Below, piece by piece: positions 26,510 to 35,706 of a DNA stretch of 37,317 nt. A model generated the notes under the pieces. That model searched no databases and was not told the DNA's origin. It saw nothing but the letters and a program-made list of their open reading frames with translations. The stretch is from Bacteroidota bacterium. Its GTDB lineage: Bacteria > Bacteroidota > Bacteroidia > UKL13-3. Position 1 is the stretch's first letter. Each line of letters opens with the position of its first letter. Made by a program: the position numbers and the translations under genes. The stretch covers positions 1 to 37,317 of the forward strand of contig CANLPK010000019.1 of assembly GCA_947492885.1 (NCBI GenBank), written 5' to 3'.

Positions 26510-29371
26510 CTAGCGTATGAGATAAATCCAGCCTTTAAAATGATGACTGAAATTTTGCAAATCTTTCACCTTCATAACATAGATATACGCGCCTTCCATG
26601 CATAATTTTCCTTGGTAAGTACCATCCCAGGATTTATCTCCAGGTATGCGCCAGTTATAAATTTGTTCGCCCCATCGGTCATAAATTGTCCCTTCTAAAT
26701 ATTTCATCCCATCTACACTAATCTCAAAAATATCATTTATCCCATCACCATCAGGAGTGAATGCATTGGGAATGAAAATATAGAACGGGTCGGAAACAAT
26801 GATTTGTGCATAGGCTGTATCGTTGCATCCATTAGGGTTGTAGGCTATTAACTGAATGGTATAATTGCCTTTGACATTATATATATGTGATGGATTGGGT
26901 AGAGTAGAAGTATCGCCATCTCCAAAATCCCATAGGTAAGTTGTTGCATAATTACTTTGGTTAATGAACAGTACAGTTAATGGAATGGAACCAGCAGAAG
27001 GTGTTGCAGTAAAAGCCGCTTTTGTTTTAGGAAGAACGGTGATAACTATTTTTTGTGTATCGGAGATGCATGTACCATTACTTCCAATAACCCAATAAAT
27101 TGTAGTAGTGGTAGGTGATACCTTTAAATTGCTATCGGTGGCATTATTGCTCCATTGGTAGGAACCAGCGCCTCTAACTGCAAGTAGTGTTGATTCCCCA
27201 GCACAGATAGTCGCTCCAGGTGATACATTTATTATTGGTTCGTCGAGTACTGTGATTAGAATCGAATCTTTAAAATTACATTCATTATTCAGGTATGAAA
27301 CATTTATATAACTTGTAACAGATGGAGTTGCTTTTATTGATTTTGCGGTATCGCCTGTACTCCATTTTACATTGGCCCACCAAGGCACTTTACTCAAGCC
27401 AAGGGTTATATTACCGCCTTTACAAATGGTGGTCTTGCCATTTAATAAGACATTTATTTGAGGTCGTACTAATGAGTAAATAAGAATGGTATCACTTCCA
27501 ATGCAATTCCCTATTCCTGCTTTCACCCAAAATTTCTGAGGGGTAAAGTTCACCGAGTCGGTAATGATGTTTACTCTGATAGTATTGGAAGTATCACCGG
27601 TACTCCATAATCGTGGAGGAGGAGCATTGGAATTAAGAATGAACGATGCACCATGACATAAAATGGTGTCGTTGCCAATATTAATTATAGGTTTTTGTTT
27701 GATATTTATTGTGATGGTATCCGTGGAAGTGCAATTTCCATTAGTTAATATAATTTGATAGGTGGTAGTAACGTTTGGCTTGATCCATGGATTGGGGATG
27801 GTATCATTGCTGAGTCCTGTGGCAGGAATCCAATGATATGATTTTGCATTTACATTGGCGAGATTCAGTTGAATGGAATCACCCAAGCAGATGCTTTGGT
27901 CGGGCACATTTGAAAAGATGGGAACGCATCCACATTCACGAACTGAAATATCATCGAGTCCAAAATCATTCCCATTATTCGCGGGGTTTAAGTCATAAAT
28001 TTCTACTGTAGTGGAAGTGCTTACCACAGAATTCCATACGAATCCATAACTCTTCCAGAGACATGATGCATTAGATACTGCAAAGGTGGCGCTGGCCTGA
28101 CCATTAACCACAACACGGATTTGCGCCGGACTATTTCCTGATAAATTATTCGCCCAAAACGTGAGCACATAATTGGTATTGGGTTTAATGGTAATTGCTT
28201 GATACCATACTTTAGTAGAAGTAGACCCTGAGCCATTCGCCATAAAATATTTACCAGTTCCGGAGGTTCTGTCGGTGCAATTGGAGAATGTATTATTCAC
28301 TGAAGAGGCAATGTTTGCTATAGTGTATTGGGTTTGACCAGTGAGTGTCGTACTGTAAGTATATGATGTATTGAATGCGGTGTTACCACTTTCAAAATCG
28401 CCATTGGTAATTAATTCAGCGCTGAGTGATGCAGCGCCCTGTGGGCAAATGGTGCATGAGTTATTACTAATTCTTATTGTATCTCTCGATGAACAATTTC
28501 CATTGTTTACAGTAACAATATAATCGGTAGTTGTGGATGGAAATGCCAATGGGTTGGCAATGGTATCGTTGCTTAATCCTGTGGCCGGCGACCAGCGATA
28601 TTTTGAACCACCTGTTGCTGATAATTGTATAGTATCGCCAAGGCAGATAGATCGGTCGGAGCCAGCATTGGCAGTTGTTGTACTGCAAATACATTCTCTA
28701 AAGGTGATATCATCTAAGGCAAAATCGTTGCCCGGATTATTAACTCCTCCAACATTCTTATTGGTGAGTATTAATATTACAGAAGTAACTCCTGGAGGTG
28801 TAATAAAAAGCAATCCGTATTGATACCATACCAAAGAACCGTTAGTCGACATGGGCACATTGCCTGTGGATGCTGAATCGATAAGTGCGTTAGTACTTGC
28901 ATTTCTAATTTCAAAAGTGATATTTGGATATGACGGACTACTGAAGAATCCTTGTTTGAGCACATTCCCAAACCAGCCAGCGAATTCATATACTGTATTC
29001 GCATTTAGACCAGTAATGGTTTGTTTATAGAATTCGCCAGTGGTAGTTGCGGCATTAAAGAAGGCCATATAACCATTTGTATTTCCTGTATGATCGTTGG
29101 CTCCTGCATACCAAGCTGCATTATTTGGCACCTGATTAATTATAGAATATTCACCATCGTAAACCAAGCCTGGAGGTGAGCCAGTAACGGGTGCGTAAGT
29201 GTATGAAGTAGATGCGCCAGTAACAACTGTTGCTAGCGCGCCACCTGGATTTGAAGCACCACTTCCGAAGGTGATATTTAAAAAAGGGTTTCCGAAAGTA
29301 CCCGTACAAAGTTGACTTTTACTTATCGTAGCTAAAAAGAAGCAGAAGGTAAAAGTCAGGATATACTTCAT
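26510..29371 (-). CDS. Large secreted PKD-domain protein with gliding-motility-type (T9SS type B) C-terminal domain
   Basis: Signal peptide; PKD motif YLWDFGDGDTSTLPNPSHIY; C-terminal IFIPNAFTPDGDGINDIFEISVDGMKYLEGTIYDRWGEQIY...GTYQGKLCMEGAYIYVMKVKD. Repeated C-rich SICLGDxIQL modules. Confidence 0.93.
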   Translation of the reverse strand: MKYILTFTFCFFLATISKSQLCTGTFGNPFLNITFGSGASNPGGALATVVTGASTSYTYAPVTGSPPGLVYDGEYSIINQVPNNAAWYAGANDHTGNTNGYMAFFNAATTTGEFYKQTITGLNANTVYEFAGWFGNVLKQGFFSSPSYPNITFEIRNASTNALIDSASTGNVPMSTNGSLVWYQYGLLFITPPGVTSVILILTNKNVGGVNNPGNDFALDDITFRECICSTTTANAGSDRSICLGDTIQLSATGGSKYRWSPATGLSNDTIANPLAFPSTTTDYIVTVNNGNCSSRDTIRISNNSCTICPQGAASLSAELITNGDFESGNTAFNTSYTYSTTLTGQTQYTIANIASSVNNTFSNCTDRTSGTGKYFMANGSGSTSTKVWYQAITIKPNTNYVLTFWANNLSGNSPAQIRVVVNGQASATFAVSNASCLWKSYGFVWNSVVSTSTTVEIYDLNPANNGNDFGLDDISVRECGCVPIFSNVPDQSICLGDSIQLNLANVNAKSYHWIPATGLSNDTIPNPWIKPNVTTTYQIILTNGNCTSTDTITINIKQKPIINIGNDTILCHGASFILNSNAPPPRLWSTGDTSNTIRVNIITDSVNFTPQKFWVKAGIGNCIGSDTILIYSLVRPQINVLLNGKTTICKGGNITLGLSKVPWWANVKWSTGDTAKSIKATPSVTSYINVSYLNNECNFKDSILITVLDEPIINVSPGATICAGESTLLAVRGAGSYQWSNNATDSNLKVSPTTTTIYWVIGSNGTCISDTQKIVITVLPKTKAAFTATPSAGSIPLTVLFINQSNYATTYLWDFGDGDTSTLPNPSHIYNVKGNYTIQLIAYNPNGCNDTAYAQIIVSDPFYIFIPNAFTPDGDGINDIFEISVDGMKYLEGTIYDRWGEQIYNWRIPGDKSWDGTYQGKLCMEGAYIYVMKVKDLQNFSHHFKGWIYLIR

Positions 29372-29512
29372 TATTCGTTAAGTAATAAAAAACGAAATTA
29401 GTGAAATAGTTCATATCACTAAGAACCTAATTCAAGAAATGACAATTAAAGTAAATTGCAATTTAATGCACGAATGGGAATTGTATTTTTTGAAGTAAGG
29501 TTTAAATAAATT

Positions 29513-30370
29513 CTAATGAAGAATATTAAAACGCGCGCTAAATTCAGAATCTGCAACTTTTATGGTGTACAAATAGGTCCCATCAGATAATTCATCTACG
29601 GGGATTGTTAAGAGTTGATTTCCTGCACTAATATTGTATGTAGGGATCGTTTTTATCAAGCGCCCATCAATTGATGAAATTGATATTTGAATATCCGTGT
29701 TACGCTGTAATTCGATTGGGATGGAAAGCCTATTTGTAGTAGGATTTGGGTAAGCGATTCCTCCCAAAGAGTTGGCAGGAATAAAGAATTCATTGAGGCC
29801 ATTTCCGAATCCAAAAGAAAGCTCATCGATAATAATTTGAGTGTTGAGTTTGGGTGTGGTGAATCCACCTGCAATGACCATGATTACTGCGGTATCTGGG
29901 TTTTTATTAGAAATATATTTAATTGGAAGTGAGAAGCAGCGGAATTGCGACATGGTTGAATCGAATTTAAATGTACAGCTATCAATGGCTGCAATTTCTG
30001 AGTCGCCTTTCATTAAGCCAAGAATAACGAAGCACATATCCCCAGCTGTAACTTTTGTTTTTATACAAGCTTTTATAGAAGTAGGTCTTAGATTAAATGG
30101 GAAGCTTAAATTAGCAATACCTGGAATTGCCATGAAGCCTGGGTCGAAGGTTTTTACGAGCATGGAATAATTTCCAGCATAACCAGGGCTATATCTAAAC
30201 ACACTGGTATCGGTGCCATCATTGGTTGTTTCCCAATATTGAGGGTTGAAATTGTTATCGACATCTTTCACCCAGGTTTCAAAACCTCCGTTTAAGATTT
30301 GGGCATTTGATGAATTGAAATGAAAAAGGCTAATTAAAATTAGTAAGAAGGAAGTAAATTTAGTTTGCAT
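29513..30370 (-). CDS. Secreted protein with T9SS type A sorting domain
   Basis: Signal peptide; C-terminal AYPNPTTNRLSIPIELQRNTDIQISISSIDGRLIKTI ... GTYLYTIKVADSEFSARFNILH. Confidence 0.9.
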   Translation of the reverse strand: MQTKFTSFLLILISLFHFNSSNAQILNGGFETWVKDVDNNFNPQYWETTNDGTDTSVFRYSPGYAGNYSMLVKTFDPGFMAIPGIANLSFPFNLRPTSIKACIKTKVTAGDMCFVILGLMKGDSEIAAIDSCTFKFDSTMSQFRCFSLPIKYISNKNPDTAVIMVIAGGFTTPKLNTQIIIDELSFGFGNGLNEFFIPANSLGGIAYPNPTTNRLSIPIELQRNTDIQISISSIDGRLIKTIPTYNISAGNQLLTIPVDELSDGTYLYTIKVADSEFSARFNILH

Positions 30371-30415
30371 TAGTTAGTGTCGGAGTTTATTGTGCTGACG
30401 CCGCACAGTTATATT

Positions 30416-31213
30416 TTATCGGATAATCATCATTTTATTTTCTTTGTTCAAGCACAAGTACAAGGGGTATTGGCGGCGTGTAAATTCAACATCATTTAAA
30501 AAGAAAATGGGTTGTTCAAATTTCTCATTCTCAAACGTGATGATACGGAAGTCGGCATAAAATTTTGGAATAAATTTTAATGGATCAATCTTCTGTAAAA
30601 CATAATTCGGGTCATCGAGGGTGCCATTGAAATCTTTTTTTGTTTTGTCGAATCCTTCTTCATATTCTTCATAAAATGCTTTTGAGAATTCCATTTCACG
30701 AGTTGCAATCTCATTAAAGATTACCGAAGTGTTTTTCTGCTCCAACGCTTCATGAAAGGCTTTAAAGTATCGTCGCGCTTGATCTATATGTGTTGATTTG
30801 TTTTTCTCCATATTAGGAGCTTCTGTCCAATATGCATCTTTAAAAGGAATTCGAGCTTCGAAAACTCCTTTCACTTCAAAGCCTGGCAATTTGATAGTAT
30901 CATTCGAAGTACCTTCAGGAAATCCAGTGATCGCAATCTCAACAAATTGATCGGCATTATCATAAATGTCTTTTACGATAATGGACGCGAAGCACTCGGA
31001 TAATTCTTGCAAATGGGTTGATGGTTTTAAAGGAGTAACCAATACTTTAAAAGTATTTTCTCCATTACGAACCAGATGATTGATTGGAACACATAAATTG
31101 TATGCAGTACCATTTACATTATAAAATGCAGGGATATCATTAATATAAGCTACGAATGAGCAGATATTATTTTTTATCGCCAGGGCATATTGAGGATTTG
31201 GAAAATGTTTCAT
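30416..31213 (-). CDS. Uncharacterised protein, third gene of a coupled cassette
   Basis: ORF from ATG 31213 (MKHFPNPQYALAIKNNICSF), one nucleotide after the stop of the preceding gene; no signal peptide apparent. Confidence 0.75.
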   Translation of the reverse strand: MKHFPNPQYALAIKNNICSFVAYINDIPAFYNVNGTAYNLCVPINHLVRNGENTFKVLVTPLKPSTHLQELSECFASIIVKDIYDNADQFVEIAITGFPEGTSNDTIKLPGFEVKGVFEARIPFKDAYWTEAPNMEKNKSTHIDQARRYFKAFHEALEQKNTSVIFNEIATREMEFSKAFYEEYEEGFDKTKKDFNGTLDDPNYVLQKIDPLKFIPKFYADFRIITFENEKFEQPIFFLNDVEFTRRQYPLYLCLNKENKMMIIR

Positions 31214-31214
31214 A

Positions 31215-32780
31215 TTATAAGTCAATTCTAGCAGGGTCGCCAAGTGGGCGAGCCGCAATCCATAAATAAGTTTCTTCACCATTACCTCCCGCTTGTTCAC
31301 GATTGGTTTCACCAGCTACATGGTGTGCAGTATCTCTTACTTGCCAACTTCCATCTTCGCCAGTATAACCACTGCTATAGCTCCTTCCCGGAGTTTCCTG
31401 GCGGGTAGTTTGTGAAGAACCTGCTCGGCAGTATGCCCGAACATAGAGCGTGAGTCCATCGAAATTGGCCGCAAAGGATGCATAGGAACCTGCGGTATCA
31501 ATTTGAGGGCCACGCAAGGTCAATGTTACTGAACCACGCGCTCCTCCACTTATACCACAATTCACTGCGAACAAACCAAAATCACGATTCACTTGACCTC
31601 TGATCCCGATATCCATACCCACCTGCCCAGTCAATCCGCCACTAACTGAACCTGAACCCGCCTCGGCACTTTTAGAAGCAGTAACATCAACACCAATTGT
31701 TCCTTGGATTGTAAAAGTAATTGCAATGTATCGACTAATTTCTGGTCCAGCCATACGAGCTACCAAGGTGCCGATATAAGGAATGGCCTGAATGGCAATG
31801 ATTCCTAAATTTACTGTAAGTTGAATTCCAATGAGTGGGCTGAAGGCCAAACGTAAAGTATAGTAATAACCACATCGTAAATTGGTGGTGTTTTCTTGCC
31901 ACTTCGTGTTCATTGAAATGGCAAAAGTAGGAGGAACTAACCCCCAAGTTACGGCTCCCGCGGTAACAGTTTCAGCGATATGTTTAACGTCGAAGATGAA
32001 TCCGAAGAAACGGGCCAAGAGGTCAATAATTTCTTGAATTCGTGCTCCATATTGGGTAGTAACATTATCATCGGTGCGACTAAATTGAATATTTACTCCA
32101 TCATAACGAATATTTCGGGTACCTTCTTCCACCCTGAAACTAACCGAAGCAGTTCCTTCCCAAGCATAATCGGGATATACATTGATGGTAATACTTTTTG
32201 ATTTATTATGGGTGCTGGCTGTAACTTCGTAGCGAGTTGGAGCAATTCGTTGATTAAAAAAACCTAGTCTAGAAACGTCTCCAGTCCAACCTAAGTCCAA
32301 ATTTAAACTTGAGTTATTGGTTAGTACTGCCCCAGGAACTTGAGGCGATACATTCCATACCCTATGATCATGGTCGTCGCAGGTAATGCTTACTCCTTGA
32401 AGTCGCAATTCCATCGTTGCTTTGGCACGGGTCCGCCCTGCAACAATATCAATTACTCCTGATCGTGCTGCTGTAGAACGAAACACTCGATTCGTATCTC
32501 CCGACTTATTCACTTGCATAGAAGTGAAATTGCAATTCACTGTTTCGGTGGGCTCTACAGGAGGGTGACATGAAGAGGTGGTATCATCGCAACGAGCGGT
32601 GCTACTTGGAGGTGGAGGCACATGAGCAGCTTCTATGGCAGCAGCTTCATCACAATACATTCGCTGAAATTCAGGATCCGATTCCATGCCTGCACTAGTA
32701 GTAAGTTCTGGATGGGCGGCAGCATACCTACGCTCCGCATTTGCACGTGCCTGCTGTTGTTCACTTTGACTTAACGACAT
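31215..32780 (-). CDS. Uncharacterised 521-aa protein, possible T6SS/contractile-system-associated family
   Basis: No signal peptide; C-rich proline linker; beta-rich domain with VYPDYAWEGTASVSF; hydrophobic/Gly-rich segment FTIQGTIGVDVTASKSAEAGSGSVSGGLTGQVGMDIGIRG. Overlaps upstream gene by 20 bp. Confidence 0.7.
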   Translation of the reverse strand: MSLSQSEQQQARANAERRYAAAHPELTTSAGMESDPEFQRMYCDEAAAIEAAHVPPPPSSTARCDDTTSSCHPPVEPTETVNCNFTSMQVNKSGDTNRVFRSTAARSGVIDIVAGRTRAKATMELRLQGVSITCDDHDHRVWNVSPQVPGAVLTNNSSLNLDLGWTGDVSRLGFFNQRIAPTRYEVTASTHNKSKSITINVYPDYAWEGTASVSFRVEEGTRNIRYDGVNIQFSRTDDNVTTQYGARIQEIIDLLARFFGFIFDVKHIAETVTAGAVTWGLVPPTFAISMNTKWQENTTNLRCGYYYTLRLAFSPLIGIQLTVNLGIIAIQAIPYIGTLVARMAGPEISRYIAITFTIQGTIGVDVTASKSAEAGSGSVSGGLTGQVGMDIGIRGQVNRDFGLFAVNCGISGGARGSVTLTLRGPQIDTAGSYASFAANFDGLTLYVRAYCRAGSSQTTRQETPGRSYSSGYTGEDGSWQVRDTAHHVAGETNREQAGGNGEETYLWIAARPLGDPARIDL

Positions 32781-33120
32781 ATTGATCTTGAATTAAAGTG
32801 GTATGAAGGTATTTTAATTTGTCTTCTCCGCTGCGAGCAGGCCAGGTAAGTAGGGTGACGTATTTTTTAGGTATTTCATGGCCTAGAAGTTTTTCATAAC
32901 TAAGGCAGAGATAGAGGTACTTTTCGATAAGCTCATCGGTAGTTAATTTCCATTTGGCAGATTCGACAATTTTTGCATCAAATAGTTTCTTAATATCCTC
33001 CTCTTTTTCAGGCAAAAATTCAGGTTTCAGTTCCTTGAATTTTGGGATAATCTTTTCGATGTATTCCGCACGTTTATTGGCTTTGATAGAGAGCATTTGC
33101 TCTCGAGTGACTTTAAACAT
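32761..33120 (-). CDS. Small helical protein, first gene of the cassette
   Basis: 119 aa, MFKVTREQMLSIKANKRAEYIEKIIPKFKELKPEF... resembles (from memory) short proteins encoded beside T6SS PAAR/VgrG effector genes. Confidence 0.7.
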   Translation of the reverse strand: MFKVTREQMLSIKANKRAEYIEKIIPKFKELKPEFLPEKEEDIKKLFDAKIVESAKWKLTTDELIEKYLYLCLSYEKLLGHEIPKKYVTLLTWPARSGEDKLKYLHTTLIQDQYVVKSK

Positions 33121-33492
33121 AGTTTTAATTTTATTTTTGTCCTATTTATTTTTCATTGGAAAATTAAGGTTCAAATATAGTTAATGTGCAAGAGATAAAT
33201 AGCACGAATTATGGTTTGGTTGTTTGTCTTTACATGAAGTTACGAAAATATAATATTCTTGAGAAAATAATGTGATTTTGAATAATTTGGTCTAAAGAAA
33301 GTATTAAAACAATAGATTGTCTTGATGCTAAAATCAAAACCAAATATCTTAAAAAAAATATAATTGCAAGATAGTTACAATTGTAATTGATTTTATTCCC
33401 TAATTGGTTCATTTTTTTGTTAAGCATAAATTAGAATCGGTTTAAATAAAATTAATATTTATTTAATAGTGTAATTGTAGTTTTTTTTTCTA

Positions 33493-33500
33493 TATTTTTG
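33493..33500 (+). promoter_or_regulatory. Putative -7 promoter element for the cytochrome b/ferredoxin/multiheme operon
   Basis: TATTTTTG is a perfect TAnnTTTG match 33 nt upstream of ATG 33533. Confidence 0.45.
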
Positions 33501-33532
33501 CATTAGAAGAACAAAAAGGAATTTCACAAACT

Positions 33533-34375
33533 ATGAGTAAACTTATTCACTTCATCTACATTTTTGTTATGTCGATAATTGTAGTTGCAGTAACTTCCTT
33601 TATAGCTATTAAAGGTTATTCTTATTATACCACCCCAATCGAAGAACGATTTTACCATCCAGATTATGTATGGTTTAAGCCATCTGGAATCTTTGGACAA
33701 GGACTCGGTGTTATTGGCACTTTTCTAATATTATTTGGGGTTGTATTATATATTGCTCGAAAGCGTTATGGCTTTATGGAAAAGTATTTGCGCTTAAAGT
33801 ATTTACTTGAATTTCATATTTTTCTGTGCACGCTTGGTCCCATCATGGTTTTGTTTCATACTACTTTTAAGTTTGGAGGCATTGTTTCAGTTGGTTTTTG
33901 GAGTATGGTATTGGTTGTATTGAGTGGGGTTGTCGGGAGATTTATTTATACTCAAATACCACGTACCATTGAAGGTCGAGAATTGAGTTTGTCGGAGGTG
34001 AAATTATCGCATGCCAATTTAGTAGATGATCTCAAGTCATTTGATTCAACTGGGAATTTGATATCTGAATTCTTGCAAGAAAGTAATCAGCATTATGGCT
34101 GGGGTATTTCAGGTTTTATTAAGAAGCGCAACCAAGTAAATAAAGTAAAGCAACAATTAGCCAGCTCAGGCACAAGTGGTGTTGAGATACGGCGAATTAT
34201 AAAGCTTGTCAAGCAAGAAATTTCTTTGGCGAGCAGGATTGAGAGACTTTTATTGATGCAAAAATTATTTAAGTATTGGCATGTAATACATATGCCATTC
34301 GCAATTATTATGTTGGTTATCGTTACTATACATGTTGTGGTAACTGTTGTGTTAGGCTATAGATGGATTTTTTAA
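33533..34375 (+). CDS. Polytopic b-type cytochrome-like membrane protein
   Basis: Several TM helices; two H-x13-14-H arrangements suitable for bis-His hemes: FHIFLCTLGPIMVLFH and HMPFAIIMLVIVTIH. Overlaps the next gene. Confidence 0.75.
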   Translation: MSKLIHFIYIFVMSIIVVAVTSFIAIKGYSYYTTPIEERFYHPDYVWFKPSGIFGQGLGVIGTFLILFGVVLYIARKRYGFMEKYLRLKYLLEFHIFLCTLGPIMVLFHTTFKFGGIVSVGFWSMVLVVLSGVVGRFIYTQIPRTIEGRELSLSEVKLSHANLVDDLKSFDSTGNLISEFLQESNQHYGWGISGFIKKRNQVNKVKQQLASSGTSGVEIRRIIKLVKQEISLASRIERLLLMQKLFKYWHVIHMPFAIIMLVIVTIHVVVTVVLGYRWIF

Positions 34376-34377
34376 AA

Positions 34378-35706
34378 ATGGAACTGGAATCAATTATTGT
34401 TTATTCTGTTACTGCAATCTTTTGTTTGTTGGTAATTTGGTTTTATATCAGAAAAGGAAAATCCGAATCAAAAGCAACTTTAGAGAAGATTGAAATTGCT
34501 CGACAAGAAGGGCGCTTCGAGCCATTATCACTTCATCCGTATATTGATTTGAATGCCTGCATCGGAAGTGGTGCTTGCATTACAGCCTGCCCCGAGCATG
34601 ATATACTTGGGCTTGTAAATGGAAAAGCTACCGTTATTAATGCGACTAACTGTATTGGACATGGAGCCTGCTTTCATGCTTGTCCAGTAGAAGCAATTTC
34701 ATTACGCATCGGAACGGAAAAGCGCGGCGTAGAATTGCCTCATGTAAATCAATCGTATGAAACCAATATTAAAGGATTATATATTGCTGGTGAACTGGGA
34801 GGAATGGGGCTCATACGAAACAGTGTGGAACAAGGAAAAATGGCGGTAGAGAACATTGCTAAATCGGGGAAATCTCGAAAAGATGGAGTGCTAGATTTGG
34901 TAATTATCGGAGCTGGCCCAGCAGGTATTTCTGGCTCATTGGAGGCGAAAAAATCTGGATTGCGATTTACAACATTAGAACAAGATTCGCTAGGTGGAAC
35001 GGTATTTACTTTTCCTCGGTCGAAAGTGGTAATGACGAACCCAATGGATTTGCCACTATTTGGGAAAGTAAAACTTTTTGATACATCAAAAGAAGAGTTA
35101 TTGAATATTTGGAAGGAAGCACTGGGAAAATATGAAATTACCATTCAGGAGAACACGAAAATTGAAAAAATAATTCCACTGTTGGATGATACTTTTAAAT
35201 TGGTTGCCACCAATGGTAATACATTTATCACGAACCATGTTTTAATAGCCATAGGAAGGAGAGGTTCACCACGAAAATTAGGAGTGCCAGGAGAGGATAC
35301 TTTCAAAGTAGCCTATCGATTATTGGAGCCTGAGCGTATTTCGGGTAAAAAAATTATTGTTGTTGGTGGCGGAGATTCGGCAGTAGAATCAGCGATGTTA
35401 TTAATGGATCAGAATGAGGTTATACTGTCATACCGCAAAGAGCAATTCGCCCGTATTAAAACTAAAAACAGCAAAAGTATTGAGACGGCCATCAATCAGA
35501 AAAAGCTACAGGTGATTTTTAACTCAGAAGTTTTGAGTATTAATGAGCAGGATGTCCTAATTAAAACTGATGCTTCTTCTGATGCTAAAATTGTCCCTAA
35601 TGATTTGATTTATGTATTTATAGGTGGTGAATTACCAACCGATTTTTTGAAGAACGCAGGTATAGAAATTACAAAGAAATTTGGTCAAATTGTGAAGAAA
35701 CATTGA
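34378..35706 (+). CDS. Membrane-anchored ferredoxin + FAD/NAD(P) (thioredoxin-reductase-like) fusion oxidoreductase
   Basis: N-terminal TM helix; CIGSGACITACP and CIGHGACFHACP; Rossmann motifs VIIGAGPAGISGSLEA and IIVVGGGDSAVESAM; no CxxC redox disulfide. Start at ATG 34378 or 34363. Confidence 0.85.
   Translation: MELESIIVYSVTAIFCLLVIWFYIRKGKSESKATLEKIEIARQEGRFEPLSLHPYIDLNACIGSGACITACPEHDILGLVNGKATVINATNCIGHGACFHACPVEAISLRIGTEKRGVELPHVNQSYETNIKGLYIAGELGGMGLIRNSVEQGKMAVENIAKSGKSRKDGVLDLVIIGAGPAGISGSLEAKKSGLRFTTLEQDSLGGTVFTFPRSKVVMTNPMDLPLFGKVKLFDTSKEELLNIWKEALGKYEITIQENTKIEKIIPLLDDTFKLVATNGNTFITNHVLIAIGRRGSPRKLGVPGEDTFKVAYRLLEPERISGKKIIVVGGGDSAVESAMLLMDQNEVILSYRKEQFARIKTKNSKSIETAINQKKLQVIFNSEVLSINEQDVLIKTDASSDAKIVPNDLIYVFIGGELPTDFLKNAGIEITKKFGQIVKKH

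Noticed and set aside
33121-33532. Long AT-rich gap considered as a possible ncRNA or attachment site
   Set aside because: No strong hairpin, tRNA fragment or direct repeats noticed; composition fits a divergent promoter region.
34749-35144. 131-aa minus-strand ORF
   Set aside because: Antisense to the Fd/flavoprotein fusion; Ser/Pro-rich shadow ORF.
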